Part shown: positions 25,736-33,480 of the stretch, one piece after another
Layout: every line of letters starts with the position of its first letter
Position numbering within the stretch: position 1 is the stretch's first letter
From: Nocardia acididurans
GTDB taxonomy: Bacteria; Actinomycetota; Actinomycetes; Mycobacteriales; Mycobacteriaceae
DNA length: 64,000 nt
Assembly (NCBI RefSeq): GCF_016741815.1
Contig: NZ_JAERRJ010000010.1
Coordinates: 1 to 64,000 of the forward strand
Reading direction: 5' to 3'
Notes under the pieces: generated by a model
Databases searched by the model: none
What the model saw: the letters and a program-made list of their open reading frames with translations, nothing else
What the model was told of the DNA's origin: nothing
Made by a program: the position numbers and the translations under genes

Positions 25736-27763
25736 TCAGAGGCTGACCGGGTACACCGGCTCCTGGATCTCCGGCTTGATCCGGTGCTCCACGAAGATTC
25801 CGTGCCAGATCATGAACACCAGCAGCGTCCACAGTCGCCGGCTGTGATCCAGCGGCCCGGTGCGGTGCTCCTCCAGCATGGCCAGGACGGCCGCCTTGTT
25901 CAGCAGGTGATCGGTCTGCGAGTCGGTGATCTGCTGGCGCGCCCAGTCGTAGAGCTCCGGTCCGCGCAGCCAATGCCGCAGCGGCACCGGGAATCCCAGC
26001 TTGGCGCGGTTGAGCACATGCGGCGGCACGATATCGGTGAGCGCCTGGCGCAGCGCGTACTTGGTGGTGTCCTTGGTGATCTTCTGCTCGAACGGGATCT
26101 TCTCCGCGACCCGGAAGACCTCCGAATCCAGGAACGGCACCCGCAGCTCCAGCGAGTTGGCCATGGTCATCTTGTCGGCCTTGACCAGGATGTCGCCGCG
26201 CAGCCAGGTGAACAGGTCCAGATGCTGCATGCGCGCGACCGGATCCCAATCCCGGCCCTGCATGCCGTAGATGGGCGCGGTGACGTCCTGATGCGTCCAC
26301 TCGGGGCGGAATTCCCGCAGTACGGAACGCAATTGGGCGTCGTTGAAGCTGCGGGCGTTGCCGTAGTAGCGCTCTTCGATGGTCAGCGAGCCGCGGTGCA
26401 GCAGGCTCTTGCCGCGCTTGCCCTCCGGAATCCGGTCCGACAGCTTCCCGGCCAGCTTGCGCAGACCCTTGGGCAGATACTCGAACGGCTTGAGCGACAG
26501 CGGTTCCCGGTAGATGGTGTAGCCGCCGAACAGCTCGTCTGCGCCCTCGCCCGAGAGCACCACCTTGACGTGCTTGCGGGCCTCCTTGGCCACGAAGTAC
26601 AGCGGCACCAGCGCCGGGTCGGCCACGGGTTCGTCCAGGTACCAGACGATTTCGGGGATGGCCCCGGCGAAGTCCTCGGGGCTCACCGTGCGGATGAAAT
26701 GCTTCGCGCCGATGGCCTCGGCGGTCTCGGCGGCCACATCCGCCTCCGAGTAGCCCTCCCGCTCGAAGGCCGAGGTGAAGGTGAGCAGGTTCGGATTGTG
26801 CCGGATGGCAAGGGCCGCAATGGCGGTGGAGTCGATGCCGCCGGACAGGAACGAGCCGACGGTGACATCGGCGCGCATGTGCTTGGCCACCGAGTCCTCG
26901 AGCGCCTCGGCGATCTCCCGGTAGCGATTGGCGGCGGTGTTCGGCCGCTGCGACGCCGGGCGCGGATTGGTGGTGGGGGCCTGCGCGGTCACGTCACCCG
27001 GCTTGGGGAAGGGCGCGACCCGGAACTGCGGGTTGAAGTAGCGGGTCACCCGCGGCTTCTCGCCCGGTTCGATCCAGGCGTAGCAACCGGATTCGAGGCG
27101 GCGGATGTCCTTGTGCAGGGTCTCCGGCTCGGGCACGTACTGCAGCACCGTGTAGTGCTCGAGCGCGCGCGGATCCAGGGCGTCCGAAAGCTCCAGCGCC
27201 GGAAGCAGTTCCAGCAGGCTCTTCTTCTCGCTAGAGAAGGCGGTGCCGCCCGCGCCGGTGGCGATGAACAGCGGCTTGATGCCGAACGGGTCGCGCGCGA
27301 TGAACAGTTTGTTCAGCTCGGTATCCCAGATGGCGAAGGCGAACATGCCGCGCAACTTGCTCGGGGCCTTGGCCCCCCAGTAGTGGAAGGCCGCCACGAT
27401 GGCCTCGGAGTCGCCCTCGGTGCGGAACATGGGTTCGTCGCCGAACTCCGCGCCGTGCTCGGCGGCCAGCTCCTCGCGCAACTCCAGGTAGTTGTAGATC
27501 TCGCCATTGAAGGTGAGCGCGTAGCGTTCCCGGTTCTCCGGCGGGCCCCACCGCAGCGGCTGATGCGAATGCTCGATGTCGATGATCGAGAGGCGGTTGA
27601 AACCGAAGATCATCCGATCGTCGTTCCAGGTGCCCTTCTCATCGGGGCCGCGGTGGCGCTGGCAGTGCAGTGCCTCGTATACCTCTGCGGCGGTGGTTTC
27701 GACGGTCCGCCCATCGGAGGAAGTTGCCGTGGAAGCTGTCAGAAATCCGAGCAGACCACACAC
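25736..27763 (-). CDS. asnB: AsnB-type glutamine amidotransferase (asparagine synthetase B/LtsA)
   Basis: 675 residues. GTG27763 is chosen because the next codon is Cys (M-C-G-L-L-G-F), the class II amidotransferase nucleophile exposed after Met removal. The glutaminase domain shows QRHRGPDE and FNGEIYNY; the synthetase domain has the PP-loop SFLSGGIDS (near 306) and LSGEGADELFGGY. It lies beside ctaC as in mycobacteria. Corynebacterial LtsA of this clade amidates the mDAP of peptidoglycan precursors, so cell-wall amidation is as likely as asparagine synthesis. A minus-strand CATACT at 27814-27819 is a possible -10. Confidence 0.9.
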   Translation of the reverse strand: MCGLLGFLTASTATSSDGRTVETTAAEVYEALHCQRHRGPDEKGTWNDDRMIFGFNRLSIIDIEHSHQPLRWGPPENRERYALTFNGEIYNYLELREELAAEHGAEFGDEPMFRTEGDSEAIVAAFHYWGAKAPSKLRGMFAFAIWDTELNKLFIARDPFGIKPLFIATGAGGTAFSSEKKSLLELLPALELSDALDPRALEHYTVLQYVPEPETLHKDIRRLESGCYAWIEPGEKPRVTRYFNPQFRVAPFPKPGDVTAQAPTTNPRPASQRPNTAANRYREIAEALEDSVAKHMRADVTVGSFLSGGIDSTAIAALAIRHNPNLLTFTSAFEREGYSEADVAAETAEAIGAKHFIRTVSPEDFAGAIPEIVWYLDEPVADPALVPLYFVAKEARKHVKVVLSGEGADELFGGYTIYREPLSLKPFEYLPKGLRKLAGKLSDRIPEGKRGKSLLHRGSLTIEERYYGNARSFNDAQLRSVLREFRPEWTHQDVTAPIYGMQGRDWDPVARMQHLDLFTWLRGDILVKADKMTMANSLELRVPFLDSEVFRVAEKIPFEQKITKDTTKYALRQALTDIVPPHVLNRAKLGFPVPLRHWLRGPELYDWARQQITDSQTDHLLNKAAVLAMLEEHRTGPLDHSRRLWTLLVFMIWHGIFVEHRIKPEIQEPVYPVSL

Positions 27764-28169
27764 TTGGCCGAGAACCTCGTTTCCGGAGTCGGGGACGCGA
27801 AACTTACCGCCCGAGTATGCCGCACCCGCGCTGATCCCGCTGCGGCGCATCAGGTTCGCGGCCCGCCTCGATCTGGACTGACGGAGCGGGGGAGCGAAGC
27901 GGAGGAGCGGAGGAGGGAAGATCGAGGTAACAGGGCCGCGAACACGCCCGGAGCGAAGCGGAGGGCAATTAGGCCCCGTGTCGAATGCGACCCGATCGCG
28001 ATGTCGTGCCTGGTTTGGTCTACGCTGCGTAGTACTCGGGAACTCCCGGGGTCGATCGTGCGTTGCGCACGACCGGTCCCAGAGCTCCCAAACGTGCTGA
28101 ATATGTGTCGCCCAGCCCACGGAGCTCGGGCGACGCCGAGTCGGATAGACGACCAGGAAGGCGTTGAGC
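27764..28169. other. 406-bp asnB-ctaC divergent region
   Basis: Contains an imperfect long inverted repeat (27855-27873 and 27920-27942), purine-rich repeats with the core GGAGCGAAGCGGAG at about 27891 and 27950, a plus-strand TACGCT at 28021-28026 that could be a ctaC -10, and the ctaC ribosome site AGGAAGG at 28155-28161. No small coding frame is convincing. Confidence 0.6.
27855..27942. repeat. long imperfect inverted repeat around a purine-rich loop
   Basis: Left arm 27855-27873 begins TTCGCGGCCC and ends CCTCGATC; right arm 27920-27942 begins GATCGAGG and ends GGGCCGCGAA. The arms match over 18 positions apart from a 1- versus 5-nt central difference. The 46-nt loop is rich in GGAGCG. 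It could be a transcription barrier or a dispersed element. Confidence 0.7.
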
Positions 28170-29264
28170 GTGGCGCACAAGGCGAGCGAAGCGATAGGGG
28201 CACGACCCGCCCAGGGTCGGCATGGCCGTATCCTTCGCCGGGCCGGGCTTGCGGTGTCCCTCGGGATCACCGCGATGCTCGTCTCCGGCTGCAACATCGA
28301 CAACGAGGTGCTGCGGTTCGGCTGGCCTTCGGGCGTCACGCCGCAGGCCACCCGGATGCGTGAACTGTGGACCTGGTCGGTCATCGCCGCGCTGGCGATG
28401 GGCGTGCTGGTGTGGGGTCTGACCTTCTGGACCGTCGCGTTCCACCGCAAGAAGGCGAACTCGCCGGAGTTCCCGCGGCAGACCGGTTACAACGTGCCGC
28501 TCGAGCTGAGCTACACGGCCATTCCGTTCGTCATCATCGCGGTGCTGTTCTACTTCACCGTCGTCGTGCAGAACTACGTGCACGAGAAGGTCGACAACCC
28601 GGATGTCGTGGTCGATGTGACCGCGTTCCAGTGGAACTGGAAGTTCGGCTACCAGAAGGTCGATCTCAAGGACGGCTCGCCGGTCTACAACGGTGTCGAC
28701 GAGTCCCGTCAGGCGCTGAACGCCAAGATCAAGACCGAGTGCCTCGAGCGCAAGAACGAGGAGGGCCACGAGCAGCCCTGCCCGAACAACGGTCTGCCGT
28801 CCAACGACATCTCGTACCTGAACTACGACCTGGTCGAGACCGTCGGCACCTCCAACGAGGTTCCGGTCCTCGTCCTGCCGACCGGTAAGAACATCGAGTT
28901 CCAGCTGGCCGCCGCGGACGTCATCCACTCCTTCTGGGTGCCGGAGTTCCTGTTCAAGCGCGACGTGATGCCGAACCCGAAGCAGAACAACTCGGACAAC
29001 ATCTTCCAGATCACCAAGATCGAGAAGGAAGGCGCGTTCGTCGGCCGCTGCGCCGAGATGTGCGGCACCTTCCACTCGATGATGAACTTCGAGGTTCGCG
29101 CGGTCTCGCCGGAGAACTTCAAGATCTACCTGAAGGCCCGCCAGGACGGTAAGACCAACGCGGAGGCGCTGGCCAGCATCGGCGAGTCGCCGGTGGCCAC
29201 CAGCACCAAGCCGTTCAACACCGACCGCACCGCGCGCGGCGCGGGTCTCACCGAAGCCAAGTGA
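28170..29264 (+). CDS. ctaC: cytochrome c oxidase subunit II (CtaC)
   Basis: 364 residues. Lipobox VSGC (Cys near 41), then two transmembrane helices (about 66-88 and 108-128) and the outside CuA domain. Copper ligands: His in DVIHSFWVPEF and the C-x3-C of RCAEMCGTFHSMM (about 294-307). A 40-residue insertion (about 170-215, with two Cys) is typical of actinobacterial CtaC, which docks on QcrC in the bcc-aa3 supercomplex. GTG28170 lies 8 nt after AGGAAGG; the in-frame TTG28164 is too close. ctaF follows. Confidence 0.95.
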   Translation: MAHKASEAIGARPAQGRHGRILRRAGLAVSLGITAMLVSGCNIDNEVLRFGWPSGVTPQATRMRELWTWSVIAALAMGVLVWGLTFWTVAFHRKKANSPEFPRQTGYNVPLELSYTAIPFVIIAVLFYFTVVVQNYVHEKVDNPDVVVDVTAFQWNWKFGYQKVDLKDGSPVYNGVDESRQALNAKIKTECLERKNEEGHEQPCPNNGLPSNDISYLNYDLVETVGTSNEVPVLVLPTGKNIEFQLAAADVIHSFWVPEFLFKRDVMPNPKQNNSDNIFQITKIEKEGAFVGRCAEMCGTFHSMMNFEVRAVSPENFKIYLKARQDGKTNAEALASIGESPVATSTKPFNTDRTARGAGLTEAK

Positions 29265-29277
29265 GGACTGAACTGAC

Positions 29278-29694
29278 ATGAAGGTCGAAGCTCGCATCTT
29301 CGAACTGATCACGATCTTCTTCGTGCTCGTGGCCGTCGTGTACGGCTACTTCACCGCCCAGTCCCGTACCGGCATCGAGTGGGCGGGCACCACCGCCATC
29401 GTGCTGTCGGCGGGCCTGTCGCTGATCGTGGCCACCTACTTCCGCTTCGTCGCCCGTCGCCTGGACCTGCGTCCCGAGGACTACGAAGAGGCGGAGATCG
29501 TGGACGGCGCCGGCGACCTGGGCTTCTTCTCGCCCGGTTCGTTCTGGCCCATCCTGCTGGCCGCCGCCGGCTCCGTGGCCGCCCTCGGCTTCGCGTTCTT
29601 CCAGTACTGGCTGATCGCCATCGGCGTGATCCTGATCCTGGTCGCTGCCGCGGGCCTGGTGTTCGAGTACCACCTCGGCCCCGAGAAGCACTGA
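29278..29694 (+). CDS. ctaF: cytochrome c oxidase subunit IV (CtaF)
   Basis: 138 residues with four hydrophobic helices. FELITIFFVLVAVVYGYFT at the start, RRLDLRPEDYEEAEI in the middle loop and FEYHLGPEKH at the end are hallmarks of the actinobacterial subunit IV. It lies 13 bp after ctaC and is co-transcribed. A strong hairpin follows. Confidence 0.95.
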   Translation: MKVEARIFELITIFFVLVAVVYGYFTAQSRTGIEWAGTTAIVLSAGLSLIVATYFRFVARRLDLRPEDYEEAEIVDGAGDLGFFSPGSFWPILLAAAGSVAALGFAFFQYWLIAIGVILILVAAAGLVFEYHLGPEKH

Positions 29695-29707
29695 GCTCAT
29701 AGCCGAA

Positions 29708-29747
29708 AGCGAAGCGCCCCACCGGAACTCCGGTGGGGCGCTTCGCT
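29708..29747. terminator. 18-bp perfect hairpin after ctaF
   Basis: Perfect 18-bp stem AGCGAAGCGCCCCACCGG/CCGGTGGGGCGCTTCGCT with an AACT loop, followed only by GTTTG. A strong terminator or transcript-end stabiliser for ctaC-ctaF. Confidence 0.85.
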
Positions 29748-29839
29748 GTTTGTGGAGATTCCGCGTGCTTTATCGGGATTCGCAGCGGTATCGACACGCG
29801 AGTGGCACTGTGGGCGGGGCGTGAGAGGAAACGGTCGGT

Positions 29840-31078
29840 ATGCGCCGCTTTGCTTTGGCCCGCTGGACATTTCGGGCCGTCGGGATCGTGGTCACGATCG
29901 CCTTCCTGGTGGGTGCGGCGCGCCTGGTGTGGCCGCAGCCCGGCGTCGACGAGCAGCCCGCCGACACCTACCGGCAGCTGGCCTTCGTGCGGGCGGCGAT
30001 CGACCGGGGCGCGGATGTGTCTGCGCAGCAGCAGTTTCCGGAGGGATACTTCTTCCTGAACGCGCTGTACGGGCTCGCCTGGGTGCAGGCCGGTCGCACC
30101 GATCCGAGCCGCCGGGACGAGGCGTTGCGCGAATCTCGGTGGGCGCTGCAACGATTGGAATCCGAGCAGGGCCGCGCGGCCTTCGACCCGTCGCTGCGCC
30201 CCGGCCACGGCATCTTCTGGGCGGGCTGGACGAACTGGCTGCACGGCGCGATCCTCACCCTCGGCGGCACCTGGGATGCCGAGGACGTGTGGCGGTTCAG
30301 CGACCGCAGCGCCGAGATCGCCCGCGCCTTCAAAGCCTCCGAAACCCCGTTCCTGGAGGCCTATCCCGGCCAGGCCTGGCCCGTCGACTCCACGGTCGCC
30401 ATCGCCTCGCTGCGCCTGCACGATCGGCTGCTGGGAACCTGGTTCGACGGCGTCGCCGTCCGCTGGCTGGCCGCCGTTCGCCAACGCCTGGATCCCGCGA
30501 CCGGCCTACTGCCGCACCAGGTCTCGCCCAAGGACGGCAGCCTGCTGGAGAGCGCCCGAGCCACCTCCCAAACCGTGATCCTCCGCTTCCTCCCGGAGAT
30601 CGACCCCGACTTCGCGAAGTCCCAATACCAGAACTTCCGAGCCCGATTCCTCTCCTACCCGGCCGGTTTCGGCCCCGCCATCCGCGAATACCCCGAAGGC
30701 ACCGACGGTCCGGGCGATGTCGACTCCGGCCCGCTGCTCGCCGGAATCAGCCTGTCCGCCACCGTCGTCGGCCTCGGCGCGGCCCGCGTCAACGGCGACA
30801 CCAGCCTCGCCACGGCCCTGGGCTCCGCCGGTGAACTCCTCGGCGCACCGCTCACCCTCCCCGGCACCAAACGCTACGCCCTGGGCCTGCTCCCGATCGG
30901 CGACGACTTCCTGGTCTGGTCCGCCACCGCTCGCCCGCTCGTCGCGGCCCAACCGACCGGTGACAGCGACCTGCCGTGGTGGTGGCGCGTGCCCTGGCTC
31001 GCGCTGCTGACGGCCGGCGCCCTGACCCCTTGGCTGCGCCCGCTGTACGTGGTGCTGCGACGCAAGACCACGCGGTAA
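29840..31078 (+). CDS. membrane protein with alpha-helical toroid-like domain
   Basis: 412 residues. One N-terminal helix (about 10-28), a large soluble domain and a C-terminal helix before RRKTTR. The middle holds helical repeats with conserved-looking W, D, H and E: RPGHGIFWAGWTNWLHGAIL, DDVWR-like EDVWRFS, EAYPGQAWPVDS, YPEGTDGPGDVDSGP. This resembles linalool dehydratase/isomerase-like and glycosidase-like alpha/alpha-barrel proteins, so an outside carbohydrate or terpenoid enzyme is possible. The family match is tentative. ATG29840 lies about 90 bp after the ctaF hairpin; promoter not evident. Confidence 0.6.
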   Translation: MRRFALARWTFRAVGIVVTIAFLVGAARLVWPQPGVDEQPADTYRQLAFVRAAIDRGADVSAQQQFPEGYFFLNALYGLAWVQAGRTDPSRRDEALRESRWALQRLESEQGRAAFDPSLRPGHGIFWAGWTNWLHGAILTLGGTWDAEDVWRFSDRSAEIARAFKASETPFLEAYPGQAWPVDSTVAIASLRLHDRLLGTWFDGVAVRWLAAVRQRLDPATGLLPHQVSPKDGSLLESARATSQTVILRFLPEIDPDFAKSQYQNFRARFLSYPAGFGPAIREYPEGTDGPGDVDSGPLLAGISLSATVVGLGAARVNGDTSLATALGSAGELLGAPLTLPGTKRYALGLLPIGDDFLVWSATARPLVAAQPTGDSDLPWWWRVPWLALLTAGALTPWLRPLYVVLRRKTTR

Positions 31079-31090
31079 AGGCTTGCGCGA

Positions 31091-31165
31091 CTGTGTCCAT
31101 CGCCGCACGGAAAGGCTGTGTCCGCCGCCGCACGGAAAGGCCGCGTCTTTCGCCGCACAGAAAGG
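31091..31165. repeat. 25-bp intergenic tandem repeat, three units
   Basis: Units at 31091, 31116 and 31141 of the form CTGTGTCC-N5-CCGCACGGAAAGG, the third with several changes. They lie between two convergent genes, directly before a hairpin. Confidence 0.85.
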
Positions 31166-31193
31166 CGGGACGGCCCGTCGGCCGCCCCGCCTT
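31162..31193. terminator. bidirectional hairpin between convergent genes
   Basis: 14-bp stem with one mismatch, AAGGCGGGACGGCC and GGCCGCCCCGCCTT, around a CGTC loop. On the minus strand it runs into TTTCTG, so it best fits termination of the SDR gene. Confidence 0.65.
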
Positions 31194-31252
31194 CCCCTCA
31201 TCGGTTACCGAAAGCTGCACAGCCCTTGCGGGTTTTCCGTGCCGGTCGAAAG

Positions 31253-32032
31253 TCAGATTCCCAGTGCGTGTTTCAGGCGCAGGGTGGAGCGGGGAGCCAT
31301 ATTGGCCAGGCCCACCAGGGCGCGGGGGAGGCGCGGCGGCTGGACGTGCGCCGGGCGGGTGCGGATGGCGGTCGCTATCCAGCCCGCGGCCTCGTCGGCA
31401 TCCGGGACCGTGTGGTCCGGGGCCGGGTAGTGGACCGTGCTGACGTGGATGCCGCGCGGTGAGAGCTCCGCGTCGGCGCATTGGCCGAAGGTGGTCCAGG
31501 CGGCCTGGGAGCTGGCGTAGGAGGCGAAATTCGGTGCGGCGCCGGTGGTCAGGCTCCACGGACCCACATTGACGACGTGGCCGGAGCCGCCCGCGAGCAT
31601 GGCGGGCAGCAGTCCCAGGGTGAGGCGGAGGGGGCCGAAGTAGTTGGCGGCCATCATGCGCTGGTAGTCGCGGAAGCGGTCCAGGGATTGCAGGACCGGG
31701 CGGCGCATGGGGCGGCCCGCGTTGTTGATCAGAACGTCGATGCTGTCGAATTCGGTGAGCAGCCATTCCACCAGCTGGTCGACATCTCCCAGCGCGGAGA
31801 TATCGCACCGGAACCAGTGCGCGCGGCCGCCGGATTCGGTGATGGCGCAACACTCTTCGGCCAGGGGGCCGCCGTGTCGCGCCACGAGTAAGACTTCGGC
31901 CCCGTGGGCCGCGAGTAATCGGGCGGTGGCGCGACCTATGTCGGAGAGGGCATCGGTGATGACTATCCGTTTGCCCGCAATCACTTCGGCCGGACGGGGT
32001 CGGCGGGCTGAACCCGCGCGGAATTCGATCAT
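31253..32032 (-). CDS. SDR-fold protein with degenerate cofactor and catalytic motifs
   Basis: 259 residues with the SDR fold (LINNAGRP, NVGPWS, Rossmann start VITDALSDIG). The usual TGxxxGIG reads T-D-A-L-S-D-I-G, with Asp in place of two glycines. The catalytic Y-x3-K reads YASSQ, with Gln in place of Lys. Both changes argue against ordinary dehydrogenase activity; a binding or regulatory role, or an altered chemistry, is possible. Start at 32032 with GAAGG 11 nt upstream. No neighbour suggests a pathway. Confidence 0.8.
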   Translation of the reverse strand: MIEFRAGSARRPRPAEVIAGKRIVITDALSDIGRATARLLAAHGAEVLLVARHGGPLAEECCAITESGGRAHWFRCDISALGDVDQLVEWLLTEFDSIDVLINNAGRPMRRPVLQSLDRFRDYQRMMAANYFGPLRLTLGLLPAMLAGGSGHVVNVGPWSLTTGAAPNFASYASSQAAWTTFGQCADAELSPRGIHVSTVHYPAPDHTVPDADEAAGWIATAIRTRPAHVQPPRLPRALVGLANMAPRSTLRLKHALGI

Positions 32033-32167
32033 GGGACAGGCAACCTTCACACGCGAACGAGCTGAACCATGCACCGGCCCCCGACGGCCGAAGCTGTGTC
32101 ATCCAGCGGGCAGGGTGGTGTCGCGGCCTAGCTGCTACCTGTTTGCTGGATCGTAGTGGAACACATT

Positions 32168-33427
32168 CTAAACGGTCGGGTCGTACCGGCGGGCGCGTTC
32201 GGTGGTGCAGATCTCGTCGATTCCGGAAACGATGTCCCGCAACAGTTCCGAGGGCAGCGCGGCCGGGCGCAGGCGGCAGGTGAAGGTGATGAAACCGTGG
32301 TCCTCGTTATCGAGTTCGCGCAGGTAGCGGGACCGCACGCCGTAGGTGAGGGCGGAGATCACGGTGAAGCAGCCGGTGCGCTCGCGGTGCCCGGAGAACA
32401 GATCGTGCAGGCCGTGGAACACCCGCGGATACGTCGACAGCGGCGCGAAAACCGAGATGCGGTAGGCCGGTCCGCGCTCCGAATGGGAGATGACGGTGTC
32501 GGCCAGGTACTCGGCGTCGCGCAGGGTCAGCACCTTCGGGGCGAACATGAGCGCGCCCGCCGCGGCATTGCGCACCGGCATGCCCGCGCGGCCGCTGGCC
32601 GAGGAGGCGATGGCGCCCAAGGACTTTCGCGCACGGGCGCCGACCTCCCGGCGGGCCCGCAGCGACAGATTCGGTTCGGTCGGGTACAGGCTCGACCACT
32701 GCCCGAAGCGGACGGTGCCGAGCTGGACGTGCCCGGTGCCGACCGGTCGGGAAACTTTCAGCGGTGCGGTATCCACCCAGCGGCCCACCTGCAGCATCGC
32801 GTCACCTGGCGACTGGATCTCCTTGAACGACTGCTCCACGAAGGTGTCGAAATCCAGGAAGCGGTGCGCGTCCGAGGTGAGCCAGGTGCGGTCCTTGTCG
32901 ATATCGGCGACCTCGAGCGTCAGGGCCGTGATGATCCCGGTGCGCCCGCCGCCGCCCAGGATCCGCCGGAACCGCTCGGTGTGATGCGTACGCCCGCAGG
33001 TGCCGAAACGCCCGTCCTGATCGACGTATTCGAGCTCCACCACATTGTCGCTGAACAGGCCGAAGCGATGCGAGGCCGTCGACAGTCCACCCACTGCCGC
33101 GAACCCGCCCGCCGTGATCTCCCGATGATCGCCGACGATGGGCAGCCCCAGCCCGTGCGCCCCCAGCGTGCGATCGATATCCGACAGGCGCGCCCCCGCC
33201 TGCACCCGGACCGTGTGCGCGTCGGCGTCGACGACCTGCACCCGGTTCATCTTTCGCATACTCAGCACCGCACCCTGCTCCGGCGGTGCGAGCTCCTCGT
33301 CCGGCAGTTCCCCGCCCCGGATGATCAGCGGTTTCGTGGACTTTCGCGAATCCCGAACGGTACGAACCACATCCGCCGTATCGCGCGGCAGAAATTCTTC
33401 GGAGAGGGTGGAGACGGGCGTGCTCAT
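32168..33427 (-). CDS. FAD-binding (PCMH-type) oxidoreductase
   Basis: 419 residues. N-terminal FAD domain of the vanillyl-alcohol-oxidase superfamily: the strand AHTVRVQAGARLSDIDRTL, the flavin pyrophosphate segment GDHREITAGGFAAVGGLS (about 110-127) and GGGGRTGIITALTLE. The C-terminal substrate domain has no motif I can name. It would oxidise an alcohol, sugar lactone or amine with oxygen or another acceptor. No signal peptide is evident. ATG33427 is preferred to 33451. It lies 53 bp downstream of phoD on the same strand and might be transcribed with it. Confidence 0.75.
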   Translation of the reverse strand: MSTPVSTLSEEFLPRDTADVVRTVRDSRKSTKPLIIRGGELPDEELAPPEQGAVLSMRKMNRVQVVDADAHTVRVQAGARLSDIDRTLGAHGLGLPIVGDHREITAGGFAAVGGLSTASHRFGLFSDNVVELEYVDQDGRFGTCGRTHHTERFRRILGGGGRTGIITALTLEVADIDKDRTWLTSDAHRFLDFDTFVEQSFKEIQSPGDAMLQVGRWVDTAPLKVSRPVGTGHVQLGTVRFGQWSSLYPTEPNLSLRARREVGARARKSLGAIASSASGRAGMPVRNAAAGALMFAPKVLTLRDAEYLADTVISHSERGPAYRISVFAPLSTYPRVFHGLHDLFSGHRERTGCFTVISALTYGVRSRYLRELDNEDHGFITFTCRLRPAALPSELLRDIVSGIDEICTTERARRYDPTV

Positions 33428-33480
33428 GGCGCTACAGCTAACCACACTCACGCCCGTTCTGCTCGTGCTTGCCGGGGGTC

